DNA of 64,000 nucleotides from Gammaproteobacteria bacterium. GTDB lineage: Bacteria; Pseudomonadota; Gammaproteobacteria; Enterobacterales; Psychrobiaceae. Each line of letters begins with the position of its first letter. Within the stretch, counting starts at the first letter, position 1. Shown here piece after piece: positions 9,075 through 18,751 of the stretch. The notes beneath the pieces are model-generated. The model worked only from the letters and a program-made list of their open reading frames with translations. It searched no databases and was not told the origin of the DNA. Made by a program: the position numbers and the translations under genes. The DNA lies in the NCBI GenBank assembly GCA_013214945.1, contig JABSRT010000019.1:1-64000 (forward strand). Direction: 5' to 3'.

Positions 9075-10316
9075 TTACTGTCCCAAGACCAACGCTGGTT
9101 TAATGCCCGCGGCTTTACGCGCTGGATAAAGCGTGGCGACAAAACTAATCACCAAAGTAACGCCAATCAATAACGCCAAGTCTTGCCACTGGAATTGGCT
9201 CGGAAGAAAGTCGATGAAATAGACATCGCCTGACAAAAATTGTAAGCCAAATAAGCTTTCAATTGTCGCCATTATCGCCGCTAAATTTGTAGCGACTAGG
9301 TATCCAGAAACGCCACCAAGCAAACAACCTAACAGCGCATTTAACATGCCTTGCACGATAAATATCCGCATCACCCGCGCTTGAGTCAGCCCCATGGTTA
9401 ACAAAATAGCAATTTCACTTTCTTTGTCTTGCACCGCCATCACTAAGGTCGACACGATATTAAAACTAGCAACCCCAATCACTAAAAACAACACAATATA
9501 GGTGATAAGTTTGACCATTTTAATGTCGGTATAAAGATGGCCCTGAGTACGAGTCCAATCGCTAACATAAACATGTTTATTGGCAGCCAGCGCAACTTGA
9601 CGCGTGGTTAATTGTGCGCTAAAAACATCGGCGAATTTAAGCCTAATACCATCAACCCCTTGGGCGCTGCCAGTAATATTGCGCGCATCATCAAGGTTTA
9701 TATAAGCCTGAGTATAATCAATCTTGCCTCCAAATTTAAACGCGCCGGCCAAAGTAAAACTAACCGACTTTGGCGTGGTTAGCCGACCATTTACTGCCGG
9801 TTGTGGTAACATCAGATGCACTTTGTCACCCAGTGCCAAGCCCAAATCTTTAATGATGCCTTGACCAAGAATAATCAAACCAGTTTGCACTCTTAATTGC
9901 GACCAAGCAGCGGGCTCAACAAATTTGCTAATGCTTGAAACTTGCGACTCTAATCCGGGATCAATGCCAATCAGTTCGACCCCTTTAAGATCGTTGCCTT
10001 GAATAATCAGCGAACTTATTTTAATAAAAGGAGCAGCACCAACCACATTATTTTGTTGCTTGGCTTGCGCCATTGTCGCGCGCCAATCACGCAACGGCGG
10101 GTTAACCGCGGTAATTTCACCATGGGGTACTACCGACAGCAATTTATTCGTTAACTCACGTTCAAAGCCGTTCATCGCCGATAAAATAATGGTTAATACT
10201 AAAATACCCACCGCAATGCCTAGCATCGCCGACATCGAGATAAAAGAGATAAAACGATTACTGCTTTTGGCCAATAAAAAGCGCAAGCCAATCAACAGTG
10301 ATATAGATTTGTCCAT
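9075..10316 (-). CDS. lolE: lipoprotein-releasing ABC transporter permease LolE
   Basis: This 413-residue membrane subunit of LolCDE extracts outer-membrane lipoproteins from the inner membrane and hands them to LolA. It shows the family pattern: one N-terminal membrane segment (SFISMSAMLGIAVGILVLTIILSAMNGFE region), a large periplasmic domain, and three C-terminal segments ending in the ATLYPARKAAGIKPA cytoplasmic motif. The ATG at 10316 shares one base with the lolD stop, so translation is probably coupled. A longer frame to 10379 exists but runs inside lolD. It is last in lolC-lolD-lolE. Confidence 0.93.
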   Translation of the reverse strand: MDKSISLLIGLRFLLAKSSNRFISFISMSAMLGIAVGILVLTIILSAMNGFERELTNKLLSVVPHGEITAVNPPLRDWRATMAQAKQQNNVVGAAPFIKISSLIIQGNDLKGVELIGIDPGLESQVSSISKFVEPAAWSQLRVQTGLIILGQGIIKDLGLALGDKVHLMLPQPAVNGRLTTPKSVSFTLAGAFKFGGKIDYTQAYINLDDARNITGSAQGVDGIRLKFADVFSAQLTTRQVALAANKHVYVSDWTRTQGHLYTDIKMVKLITYIVLFLVIGVASFNIVSTLVMAVQDKESEIAILLTMGLTQARVMRIFIVQGMLNALLGCLLGGVSGYLVATNLAAIMATIESLFGLQFLSGDVYFIDFLPSQFQWQDLALLIGVTLVISFVATLYPARKAAGIKPALVLGQ

Positions 10317-11008
10317 TAACTGGCCTGCTGCTGGCTGGTTAGGTGCCCTGCTTGCAATGACACAACGCGATCCAGACAACTGGCCAATTCGCGATCATGC
10401 GTCACCACCACAAAACTTGTGCCTTGTTGCTCGCGCAGCGATTTTAACAACTCAAAAATTATTTCGGCATTTTCATGATCGAGGTTGCCGGTTGGTTCAT
10501 CGGCTAAGACTAGCGAAGGGTTATTTACCAGCGCACGGGCAATCGCAATACGTTGGCGTTCACCACCGGACAACTGTGACGGCTTGTGACTAGATCTGTC
10601 CTTTAAAGCTACCTGAGCAATCATCGCTAGCGCCTGCTGTTTGGCTTTTACCCGCGATACACCAGCAATTAATAATGGCATCATCACATTTTCCAACGCG
10701 CTAAATTCGCCAAGTAAATGATGAAACTGATAAATAAAGCCGAGCTCTTGATTACGAAAACGAGCCTGCTCGCGCGCAGATAAACGGTGAATATCCTGGC
10801 CCTTAAATAAGACCTGACCAGCGCTTGGTGTGTCTAAAGTGCCCAATATATGCAACAAGGTCGACTTACCAGAACCCGAACTTCCGGTAACGGCGAGTAA
10901 TTCATGGGAATTAATCGTTAAGTCAAGGGTGTCCAATACCTGTATTTGGTGGTCACCATCACGGTAATACTTGGATATACCTTGGCAAGTCAGCAAACTA
11001 TTATTCAT
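10316..11008 (-). CDS. lolD: lipoprotein-releasing ABC transporter ATPase LolD
   Basis: This 230-residue ATPase has Walker A GSSGSGKST at 42-50, signature LSGGE at 146-150 followed by RQRIAIARAL, and Walker B SLVLADEPTGNLD. The FIYQFHHLLGEFSALENVMMP segment is typical of LolD and related MacB/FtsE ATPases that drive transmembrane work rather than import. Its start overlaps the lolC stop by 8 bases and its stop touches the lolE start, so the three subunits are co-translated. Confidence 0.95.
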   Translation of the reverse strand: MNNSLLTCQGISKYYRDGDHQIQVLDTLDLTINSHELLAVTGSSGSGKSTLLHILGTLDTPSAGQVLFKGQDIHRLSAREQARFRNQELGFIYQFHHLLGEFSALENVMMPLLIAGVSRVKAKQQALAMIAQVALKDRSSHKPSQLSGGERQRIAIARALVNNPSLVLADEPTGNLDHENAEIIFELLKSLREQQGTSFVVVTHDRELASCLDRVVSLQAGHLTSQQQAS

Positions 11009-12242
11009 ATTTTAGTGCCTCTGCAGGGTTCACTTGCCCCGCTTTAAACGATGGATATAAGGTGGCGACGAAAGTGACCGTAATGGTCGCCAGCATTAAG
11101 TAAAATATTTGCAGCGGCCGGATCAAGATTGGCAGACCGCTACTAGGAGCAACAGGATTGGCCAAGGCATTAATACCCAGCAAGGATAAAATATCATTAA
11201 GAAATATCGCGGCGCTTAAGCCTAAAACCAGCCCAATAATTGCGCCCACGACGCCATTAACAACCCCTTGAATGATAAATATATTGGCAATTCGGCGTGG
11301 TGACAAACCCAAAGTAGATAATATCGCAATCGCGGTTTGTTTTTCCGTAACCAAAATAACTAAGGCTGATACGATGTTAAACGCAGCAACTCCTATAATT
11401 AGGCTCAGCATCAGCCACATCATGTTTTTTTCCATTTGCACCGCGGCAAATAACTCCCCATAACTTTGGTGCCAACTGGTCATCGTTGCTTGATTATCAC
11501 TATGTTGTGCAACCAGCGGTGCAATGCTTGCCGTGGTGGCCGTTGCAGCAAAGGCATCGGTTAAATATAACCGGACCGATTCAACTTGATCGCCCGCACG
11601 GCGCAGCAAACGTGCCGCATCCACCCGATGGATTAGCGCAACATTGGCGTCAATTTCTGAGCCTAATTCAAATAACCCAACCACAGTAAATTTACGCTGG
11701 CTCGGCATGCGGCCAAGCGGCGTATAGATACTGCGCCGCGCCGACAATACCCGCACTTTATCTCCGACAGACACCCCGAGTTGATAAGCAAGTGCCCTGC
11801 CGACGATGATGCCATATCTGCCCGCTTCAAGTGACGTAAAATGTCCTGCAATCATATTATGACTAATAACGCTGACACCCTGTTCCAACGTCGGATCAAT
11901 GCCCTGCAATAATACTGCCTGTAACTTATTCGGGCCTTGGATCATCGCACCAGAGTTATTGACTGGAGTCACCGCCTGCACTTGTTCTAGCTCAGATAAA
12001 GAGTTAATCAACGGTTGCCATTGTTCGAGGTTGGCGGGGGTAGATTGCGAGATAAGGACATGAGGTACAGCTCCAAGAATCCGCTGTTTTAGCTGTTGTT
12101 CAAAGCCATTCATTACCGATAGCACCACGATCAACGCCATCACACCTAGTGCGATGCCGGCCATCGAAAATAGGGTAATAAAATTTAAAAAACGACTGCC
12201 TTGACGCGCTCTGGCATAACGCCAGGCAATAAAAAGCGACAT
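11001..12242 (-). CDS. lolC: lipoprotein-releasing ABC transporter permease LolC
   Basis: This is the first gene of the lol operon, a 413-residue paralogue of LolE with the same four-segment topology and the NGFEQQLKQRILGAVPHV region after the first helix. In E. coli, LolC docks LolA through its periplasmic domain. The ATG at 12242 is chosen; in-frame TTG codons at 12251 and 12263 lie closer to a GAGGTG sequence and could be alternative starts. A 231-base gap with a palindrome separates it from the divergent PilZ gene. Confidence 0.92.
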   Translation of the reverse strand: MSLFIAWRYARARQGSRFLNFITLFSMAGIALGVMALIVVLSVMNGFEQQLKQRILGAVPHVLISQSTPANLEQWQPLINSLSELEQVQAVTPVNNSGAMIQGPNKLQAVLLQGIDPTLEQGVSVISHNMIAGHFTSLEAGRYGIIVGRALAYQLGVSVGDKVRVLSARRSIYTPLGRMPSQRKFTVVGLFELGSEIDANVALIHRVDAARLLRRAGDQVESVRLYLTDAFAATATTASIAPLVAQHSDNQATMTSWHQSYGELFAAVQMEKNMMWLMLSLIIGVAAFNIVSALVILVTEKQTAIAILSTLGLSPRRIANIFIIQGVVNGVVGAIIGLVLGLSAAIFLNDILSLLGINALANPVAPSSGLPILIRPLQIFYLMLATITVTFVATLYPSFKAGQVNPAEALKYE

Positions 12243-12332
12243 CGATTGCAAATAACACCTCAATTGAATGGTGAGTCACAAGGGAAATCAACCTAATCTG
12301 CTTAACTAAACAGCAGTTACGGTGCTAATCTC

Positions 12333-12360
12333 TTGTTAGACTGTTAAAAATTGGTATATT
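12333..12360 (+). promoter_or_regulatory. candidate sigma-70 promoter for the PilZ gene
   Basis: TTGTTA at 12333-12338 and TATATT at 12355-12360 are separated by 16 bases, about 130 bases before the PilZ gene start. The match is moderate and the promoter is predicted by eye only. Confidence 0.35.
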
Positions 12361-12376
12361 GATTAATAATCAATAT
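12356..12376. promoter_or_regulatory. 21-base palindrome between lolC and the PilZ gene
   Basis: ATATTGATTA and TAATCAATAT form perfect 10-base arms around a single A. The site overlaps the proposed -10 element, so a dimeric regulator binding here could repress the PilZ gene. AT-rich palindromes also occur by chance, so the role is tentative. Confidence 0.35.
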
Positions 12377-12494
12377 TTCGCGTGATCATAATGCGAAACA
12401 AATATTTACCCAAGCATTTTTTTCCGATGACTGGGATAACTTTAGTTTGAGTGCAGTTAACCCCTGCATTCTTGGTAATTACAGATAAGGGATC

Positions 12495-13073
12495 ATGGTG
12501 AACAATTCAGATCAGTTCTTTTCAATCGAACACGCTTTTCAAGTTAATGCAATTCCGCTCGCACCTGGTGCACCACTGCCAACACAAGAAGCGTTCGAAT
12601 TGTCGATCCCCGCTCCGTTTAAATTGGCTTCGCAAATAAGCACCATTGACAGTCAAACGCTGTCGTCAATTCGCCAGATCGGTGGCGTTGCGATAGAGCT
12701 AGCTGAGTTTCTTAATTTACAGGCAAAAAAAATCGACATGATGATGGGTTATCTCCTGACCACCCATGACGAAGAACAGTTTCGCCATCACGGCATTAAG
12801 TTTGGTGGCAGTCAATTGACTTATCTGTCACCACAACCTTTAGCCATTGAGCAATTGGTCACGCTTAAAATATTTATTTCAGAAACCAACTGCGCGGTCT
12901 ATTGCATTGGACGCGTTACAGCCTGCCAAGTCAGCGACAATCAGTTTATGATTGATGTGCAATACGCCAAAATTATCGCCGACGACCAAGAGCACTTGGT
13001 GCGCACTTCTTTGCAAGTTCAATCGATTGCGCTCAAACAACGCGCCGATAAACGTAAAGAAAATAAGCAGTAA
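12495..13073 (+). CDS. PilZ-domain protein
   Basis: This 192-residue protein lies immediately upstream of mfd, a position held by PilZ-domain genes in related bacteria. The N-terminal half (to about 90) is a YcgR-N-like or unassigned region. About residues 93-175 look like a PilZ beta-barrel (IKFGGSQLTYLS, then alternating strands to DVQYAKI). I do not see a clear RxxxR motif, so c-di-GMP binding is uncertain. It ends in a basic tail. It is probably a cytoplasmic signalling or scaffold protein. Confidence 0.65.
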   Translation: MVNNSDQFFSIEHAFQVNAIPLAPGAPLPTQEAFELSIPAPFKLASQISTIDSQTLSSIRQIGGVAIELAEFLNLQAKKIDMMMGYLLTTHDEEQFRHHGIKFGGSQLTYLSPQPLAIEQLVTLKIFISETNCAVYCIGRVTACQVSDNQFMIDVQYAKIIADDQEHLVRTSLQVQSIALKQRADKRKENKQ

Positions 13074-13162
13074 CTTCATCTCCTAAACATATTTGAGTTA
13101 TACTAGCGCCAATTTAGGTTGTACTGCTTGGTTCAACCGACCAATCCGTTAGTTTTTAATCA

Positions 13163-16100
13163 ATGGTACCTACTATCTTGCTATCGAATATTCCTGCACC
13201 GAGTCAGGGTCAAATTACTCTGGGAAATTTATCCGGCTCAGCCTTGGCTTTAGCTATTATCGAACGCGCTGCCGCTTTTGATGGCTTATCGCTATTACTG
13301 TGTGCCGATACCAGTTCGGCGATAAAATTTGAAGCAGAGCTAGCTTACCTCGCACAAGATCATGCGTTTGATGTCTTGCTATTTCCTGATTGGGAGACCT
13401 TACCTTACGATAATTTCTCGCCCCATCAAGACATCATTTCGCAGCGCCTAGAAACGCTATATCGCTTACCATCGATGAACAAAGGCATTTTGATATTGCC
13501 CGTTGCAACCGCAATGGCCAAATTGCCAGCACCGAGTTTTTTGGCCGGCCATTCGTTATTATTGCAACAGGATGAAATCCGTGAACCGGACCAGCTCAAG
13601 CAACAATTAGAACAAGCGGGTTATGCTAATGTCCATCAAGTGATGGCGCATGGTGAATATAGCCAGCGTGGCTCAATTCTTGATATCTTCCCAATGGGCA
13701 GCCATCAGCCGTACCGGATAGATTATCTTGATGACAGCGTTGACAGCATTCACTTTTTTGACATTGAAACGCAACGTTCGACTGATCGGGTATCACAAAT
13801 TAAAATATTGCCGGCGCATGAGTTTCCGACCAGCAAACTAGCGATTGAACAATTTAGAAGTGCGTGGCGCGACCAATTTGGCGCCAGTAATGAACCCGAT
13901 TCAATTTATCAGCAAGTGACCAAGCAGATTTGGCCCGCTGGCATCGAGTATTACATTCCGCTATTTTTTAGCGACAGTCACGATATAACCGATTACCTGC
14001 CCGCACAAACTCAGCTGTTAACCCAAGGTGATATCAAGCACAACAGCGAACAATTTTGGCAAGATGTTAACCAGCGATATGAAGACCGTCGTTATGACCG
14101 AATGCGCCCAATATTACCGCCGCAACAGCTTTATTGTCGGGTCGAAGAATTCTTCGGTGGTTTAAAAAATTTAAACCGAACTCATTTTGACCATGACGAA
14201 ATACGAAAAAAAGCCGGCCAGTTTAACCTTGAATGCCAGCCAATCACCGGCATTGCAATTGATCACAAAGCAGATGTGCCAACCGCGAACCTAACGGACT
14301 ATTTAGCCAAGAAAAATGGCAGTAAAGTGATATTTTGTGTCGAATCTTTAGGCCGACAAGAAGCGTTGCTCGAACTGCTCAGTCAATCGCGAGATAAATT
14401 TGGTTTTGCCGACACTTACCAACAAGCACTGACCAATACCAGTGATTATGTGGTGATTGTCGCGCCGTTAGAACACAGTGTGGTGTTAACCGACGCTAAT
14501 GTGCTGCTTATTTGTGAAACAGAACTGTTTGGCATTCAAATAAGTCAGCGCCGACGCCGCGAAAAAGCCCGTGCCCAGTCAAGTGAAGCGATTGTTCGCT
14601 CGCTCGCTGAATTGTCAATTGGCCAGCCTGTGGTGCATTACGATCATGGCGTAGGCCGTTATCAAGGGTTAACCTACCTTGAAAATGGTGGCATTAATGT
14701 TGAGTATGTGACGTTAGGTTATGCCAACGATGCCAAGCTTTATGTACCTGTCGCCTCGTTGCATTTAATTTCACGCTACAGTGGCGCCAGTGAAGAGTCA
14801 GCACCACTGCATTATTTAGGCAGCGAAAAGTGGCAAAAAGCAAAACGTAAAGCGGCAGAAAAAATTCGCGATGTGGCCGCCGAACTTTTAGAGGTTTATG
14901 CCCAGCGTGCTATCCGGACGGGTTATCAGTTCAAGCTCGATGTTGATCATTACAATCAGTTCGCCGCCAGTTTCCCCTTTGAAGAAACCGTCGATCAGCA
15001 AAATGCTATTTTACATGTGGTGACTGACATGCAAAAAAATACCGCGATGGACCGGTTAGTCTGTGGCGATGTTGGTTTTGGTAAAACGGAAGTGGCCATG
15101 CGCGCTGCCTTTGTCGCGGTTAATGATGGTAAACAAGTCGCGATATTGGTGCCAACCACCCTGCTTGCACAGCAACATTTTGATAATTTTACCGACAGGT
15201 TTGCCCAGCAGCCGGTTAAAGTCGCCCAGTTATCACGCTTTAGAACCGCCAAACAGCAAGCTGAAACGATGCAACAACTGGCCGATGGCCAAGTAGATAT
15301 TGTGATCGGGACCCATAAATTGATTCAAGGCGATGTTAAATTTGCCGATCTCGGTTTACTCATTGTCGACGAAGAACACCGATTTGGTGTCAGACAAAAA
15401 GAAAAGATTAAGGCGATGCGCGCCAATATCGATATTTTAACCATGACCGCGACCCCCATTCCACGGACGCTAAACATGGCAATGAGTGGCATGCGCGACT
15501 TGTCTATTATCGCAACCCCGCCGTCGCGACGTTTGTCGATAAATACCTTTGTGCGTCAATATGACACCGGTATTATCAAAGAAGCAGTACGCCGCGAAAT
15601 AATGCGCGGTGGTCAGGTTTATTTCCTCCATAACGAAGTCGATAAAATAGAAGATATGGCGCAAGAGCTCGAAGCGCTATTGCCGCAAGCCCGTATTGCA
15701 ATTGCCCATGGACAAATGCGAGAACGCGAGCTTGAAAAAATCATGTCCGATTTCTCGCATCAACGCTACAATTTATTGCTATGTACCACCATTATTGAAA
15801 CGGGCATTGATATTCCGACCGCCAATACGATTATTATTAATCGCGCTGACAAGTTTGGTTTAGCACAACTGCACCAGTTACGTGGCCGAGTTGGTCGCTC
15901 GCATCATCAGGCTTATGCTTATTTATTAACCCCAGATAAAAAACAGATGTCAAAGGATTCAGTCAAGCGCTTAGAAGCGATAGAGTCTTTAACCGATCTT
16001 GGGGCTGGTTTCGTGCTAGCAACCCATGATTTGGAAATTCGCGGTGCGGGCGAGTTATTAGGTGACGACCAAAGCGGCCAGATCCAAACGATTGGGTTTA

Positions 16101-16633
16101 GCCTATATATGGAAATGCTCGAAAGTGCGACTAATGCGCTAAAACAAGGCAAGCAACTGTCATTGGATAATTTATTAAATCAAGGATCAGAAGTCGATCT
16201 AAAAATCCCAGCACTGTTACCCGACGATTACATTTTTGACGTTAATACCCGACTGTCTTTGTATAAACGAGTCGCTAACTGTGGTACTCAAAAGGCCTTA
16301 GACGCCCTGCAAGTTGAGCTAATTGACCGATTCGGTTTGTTACCGTCAGCGGCTAAGAATTTATTTGCCACTGCGGCGCTAAAACAAAGGATCGGGGCAT
16401 TAGGCATAAAACGCCTTGAAGCTGGGCCCCATGGTGGCCAGATTGAGTTTAGTGATAATTCTAAAGTCGAACTAACTTACTTACTATCGCTGTTGCAACA
16501 GCAACCAGCAATTTATAAACTTGACGGCGCCAGTAAGCTTAAGTTTTTAATTAAAACGGAGTCTGCAGAGGATCGACTACAACTGATCGACGCGATGCTT
16601 GACGAATTTGAACAACACCAAACGGAGAATTAA
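13163..16633 (+). CDS. mfd: transcription-repair coupling factor Mfd
   Basis: This 1156-residue protein is full length for Mfd. It removes RNA polymerase stalled at DNA lesions and recruits UvrA. Visible parts are the N-terminal UvrB-like region, the RNA-polymerase-interacting domain (VHYDHGVGRYQGL near 495), and the RecG-like translocase with Walker A GDVGFGKTE near 635, DEEHRFG near 736, TMTATPIPRTLNM and the second-domain QLRGRVGRS. A C-terminal TRCF domain ends the chain. It is followed at once by csiV with a one-base gap. Confidence 0.97.
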   Translation: MVPTILLSNIPAPSQGQITLGNLSGSALALAIIERAAAFDGLSLLLCADTSSAIKFEAELAYLAQDHAFDVLLFPDWETLPYDNFSPHQDIISQRLETLYRLPSMNKGILILPVATAMAKLPAPSFLAGHSLLLQQDEIREPDQLKQQLEQAGYANVHQVMAHGEYSQRGSILDIFPMGSHQPYRIDYLDDSVDSIHFFDIETQRSTDRVSQIKILPAHEFPTSKLAIEQFRSAWRDQFGASNEPDSIYQQVTKQIWPAGIEYYIPLFFSDSHDITDYLPAQTQLLTQGDIKHNSEQFWQDVNQRYEDRRYDRMRPILPPQQLYCRVEEFFGGLKNLNRTHFDHDEIRKKAGQFNLECQPITGIAIDHKADVPTANLTDYLAKKNGSKVIFCVESLGRQEALLELLSQSRDKFGFADTYQQALTNTSDYVVIVAPLEHSVVLTDANVLLICETELFGIQISQRRRREKARAQSSEAIVRSLAELSIGQPVVHYDHGVGRYQGLTYLENGGINVEYVTLGYANDAKLYVPVASLHLISRYSGASEESAPLHYLGSEKWQKAKRKAAEKIRDVAAELLEVYAQRAIRTGYQFKLDVDHYNQFAASFPFEETVDQQNAILHVVTDMQKNTAMDRLVCGDVGFGKTEVAMRAAFVAVNDGKQVAILVPTTLLAQQHFDNFTDRFAQQPVKVAQLSRFRTAKQQAETMQQLADGQVDIVIGTHKLIQGDVKFADLGLLIVDEEHRFGVRQKEKIKAMRANIDILTMTATPIPRTLNMAMSGMRDLSIIATPPSRRLSINTFVRQYDTGIIKEAVRREIMRGGQVYFLHNEVDKIEDMAQELEALLPQARIAIAHGQMRERELEKIMSDFSHQRYNLLLCTTIIETGIDIPTANTIIINRADKFGLAQLHQLRGRVGRSHHQAYAYLLTPDKKQMSKDSVKRLEAIESLTDLGAGFVLATHDLEIRGAGELLGDDQSGQIQTIGFSLYMEMLESATNALKQGKQLSLDNLLNQGSEVDLKIPALLPDDYIFDVNTRLSLYKRVANCGTQKALDALQVELIDRFGLLPSAAKNLFATAALKQRIGALGIKRLEAGPHGGQIEFSDNSKVELTYLLSLLQQQPAIYKLDGASKLKFLIKTESAEDRLQLIDAMLDEFEQHQTEN

Positions 16634-16634
16634 T

Positions 16635-17750
16635 GTGCGCCTGATCCCTAGCTTATTAGCGCTATCACTATTGAGTGCACCAAGTATCGCCGCCCAACGC
16701 TGGTTCGATATCGAAGTCGTTATATTTGAACGTAACGGCGAAAGCAGTAGTGAAACTTGGCCCCATGACACCCCAACCATCGACACCAGCCGCGGAATTA
16801 ATACCCAAATGGCTGCATTGGTACCGTCATTTCACCGCTGCCCAACGCTAAACCAACAGCAAATTGAACAAGTGATTGCGGACAATCAAGTCAATAACTC
16901 AAGTTTGGGACAACCAACTAAGTGTGTCTTGGCGCCACAGGCGAACCGTTCAGCGCGTAATACCGCAACAAATGAATATAGCGCGTTGCTTAAACCGTTT
17001 ACATTGCCAACGCGTTTTAATTATCAGGGTCGCAACTATCAAGTGGTTGCGCCACCACTCATGCCTGCCAATGTGCCACTGCGCGTAAGTGCATCATCTT
17101 TAGCGCGCTCTGGTTCACCTCGGTTATTGCCAAAATCGTCTTTACGCTTAAACTGGTTAGTTAAACGACTAAAACGCCAGAAAAATCTTAACCCTAAATT
17201 GCACATAGGCTGGCGCCAACTGGTAAAACCACGCCATTTAGCCCAACCGTTACACCTATTTGCGGGTCAAAATTTTGCAAATCGGTTTAATCAAGATGGT
17301 TCGGCTATTGGCCCTATATCACTCAATTCCAACCTGGCAGACTCAGCTCTGCAGCAGTGGCCATTATGGGAAATTGATGGCTTGTTTAATGTCTACCTGA
17401 GCCATTATCTCTTTATTGAAATAGAGTTAAACCGCAAGATAGCGTCAACTATTACGTTAAAAATTCCGAATCCGACAGCACAAGACCCAAATTCCCCATT
17501 TGATAGTCAAGCATTGTCAGGATTAGTCAAGCCACAGTCTGGGTCTGAGCCTAATACTGAAACTGAAAGCACCAGCTTAATCAATTCACCATCGAGCAAG
17601 CAACTATTGGCTTCCCCAACTCAACTTGAATCTCAATTTCCTTGGTTAATCAACCACCCAATGATCCAACACCGCCGTGTTAAATCAACAGAGATCCATT
17701 ATTTTGATCACCCAGACATGGGCATTATCGTGCAAATACGTAAGACATAA
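16635..17750 (+). CDS. csiV: CsiV-family peptidoglycan-binding protein
   Basis: This 371-residue protein matches the CsiV family first described in Vibrio cholerae, where it binds peptidoglycan and activates the LpoA-PBP1a synthase. The start is the GTG at 16635, placed right after the mfd stop with GGAG eight bases upstream; it gives a good signal peptide (RLIPSLLALSLLSAPSIAAQ). The family hallmark RWFDIEVVIFER follows cleavage, and HPDMGIIVQIR is at the end. A Ser/Thr/Gln-rich linker lies near residues 295-335. A frame from 16599 would lack the normal signal start. Confidence 0.85.
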   Translation: MRLIPSLLALSLLSAPSIAAQRWFDIEVVIFERNGESSSETWPHDTPTIDTSRGINTQMAALVPSFHRCPTLNQQQIEQVIADNQVNNSSLGQPTKCVLAPQANRSARNTATNEYSALLKPFTLPTRFNYQGRNYQVVAPPLMPANVPLRVSASSLARSGSPRLLPKSSLRLNWLVKRLKRQKNLNPKLHIGWRQLVKPRHLAQPLHLFAGQNFANRFNQDGSAIGPISLNSNLADSALQQWPLWEIDGLFNVYLSHYLFIEIELNRKIASTITLKIPNPTAQDPNSPFDSQALSGLVKPQSGSEPNTETESTSLINSPSSKQLLASPTQLESQFPWLINHPMIQHRRVKSTEIHYFDHPDMGIIVQIRKT

Positions 17751-17867
17751 TAGCTCGGTGTATGGCAATTAAGAGTGCCGCCATAGAAGGCGGTACTTAG
17801 GAAATGTCTGGAACTAATTTCCTGCCATGCTTCGCCCTACCTCCTAAATCCATTTAGTCGTGAACAT

Positions 17868-17894
17868 AAAAAAGCCCTTGTTTAAGGGCTTTTT
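17868..17894. terminator. bidirectional terminator between csiV and the M23 gene
   Basis: AAAAAGCCCTT pairs with AAGGGCTTTTT around a GTTT loop. The T runs on each strand make it a good intrinsic terminator for both converging units. Confidence 0.88.
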
Positions 17895-17920
17895 GTGATT
17901 TGGCTTAACTTAATAATTTT

Positions 17921-18751
17921 TTATTTGACCATTGCTGGCACTAATAATTGCGGGTCAACTCGTTGTCTTAACCAGTTCATGCGCCAGTCAAGGTGAGGGC
18001 CGGTGGCACGGCCGCTGCTGCCAATTTTTGCCACGGGCTGTCCTTGAGTTACCCGATCGCCCGCTTTAACTAATCCGGCGCTGAGGTGTAAAAAAGATGA
18101 AGAAACCCCCATGCCATGGTCGATAATCAAAGTGCCGCCTGAATAAAACATATCAGGAACAAATAACCGCACGATACCATCTGCCGGTGCCACTACGACA
18201 GTGCCCGTTGTTCTGGCAATATCTACCCCAAAATGCGGGCGACTAGGTTTACCGTTATAAAAACGCTGGGAACCGTAAACACCACTGATAGGACCGGTCA
18301 CCGGCCAAATAAATGACTGGTTAAAATAGGTATTATCTGACCATTTACGTCTGGCAGCACCAACCTGTTTAGAATCAAGTCGCGCCCGCTTAATACTGGC
18401 ACTACTTGGTTGACTAATCTTTTTTGAAATACCATTGACCCGTTGAATTTTATAATCTCGGGCTGTCAGCGTCACTGCGTAATTGTGTTGCTTACCATCG
18501 GCTGTGGTGTATTTCAATTGGTGGCTAAGCTTAGAATCACGACCAAAACCAATCACAAAAGCGCCTGAATTATGGATTTTCACCATAGCGCCATCAAGGA
18601 AAAGTTGTGAGTCAGCTAAAATATGGCCATGAATCAAAGCGCCCTGAGTCAAGGTACCTTGGAGCGCTAACGCATCAATTACCCGTTGATTATTTGTGGC
18701 TAGTGCTGTTAATGGCACTAGCATTAAGCTGGTTAAGATCTTGAATTTCAT
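17921..18751 (-). CDS. M23 (LytM-type) peptidase
   Basis: This 276-residue secreted protein has a signal peptide (to about residue 18), a beta-rich N-terminal domain, and an M23 domain from about 150. The first zinc motif HFGVD is intact near residue 172, and SFLHLS is present. The usual HxH motif reads GPHLDW, with Asp in place of the second His, normally a zinc ligand. I believe GPHLDWRMNW recurs in one proteobacterial M23 subfamily, so this may be a conserved variant. It probably cuts or binds peptidoglycan. It shares one base with the upstream QueD-like gene. Confidence 0.82.
   Translation of the reverse strand: MKFKILTSLMLVPLTALATNNQRVIDALALQGTLTQGALIHGHILADSQLFLDGAMVKIHNSGAFVIGFGRDSKLSHQLKYTTADGKQHNYAVTLTARDYKIQRVNGISKKISQPSSASIKRARLDSKQVGAARRKWSDNTYFNQSFIWPVTGPISGVYGSQRFYNGKPSRPHFGVDIARTTGTVVVAPADGIVRLFVPDMFYSGGTLIIDHGMGVSSSFLHLSAGLVKAGDRVTQGQPVAKIGSSGRATGPHLDWRMNWLRQRVDPQLLVPAMVK

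Noticed and set aside
10060-10593. 177-codon plus-strand frame across lolE and lolD
   Set aside because: It is antisense to two certain genes and shows no domain.
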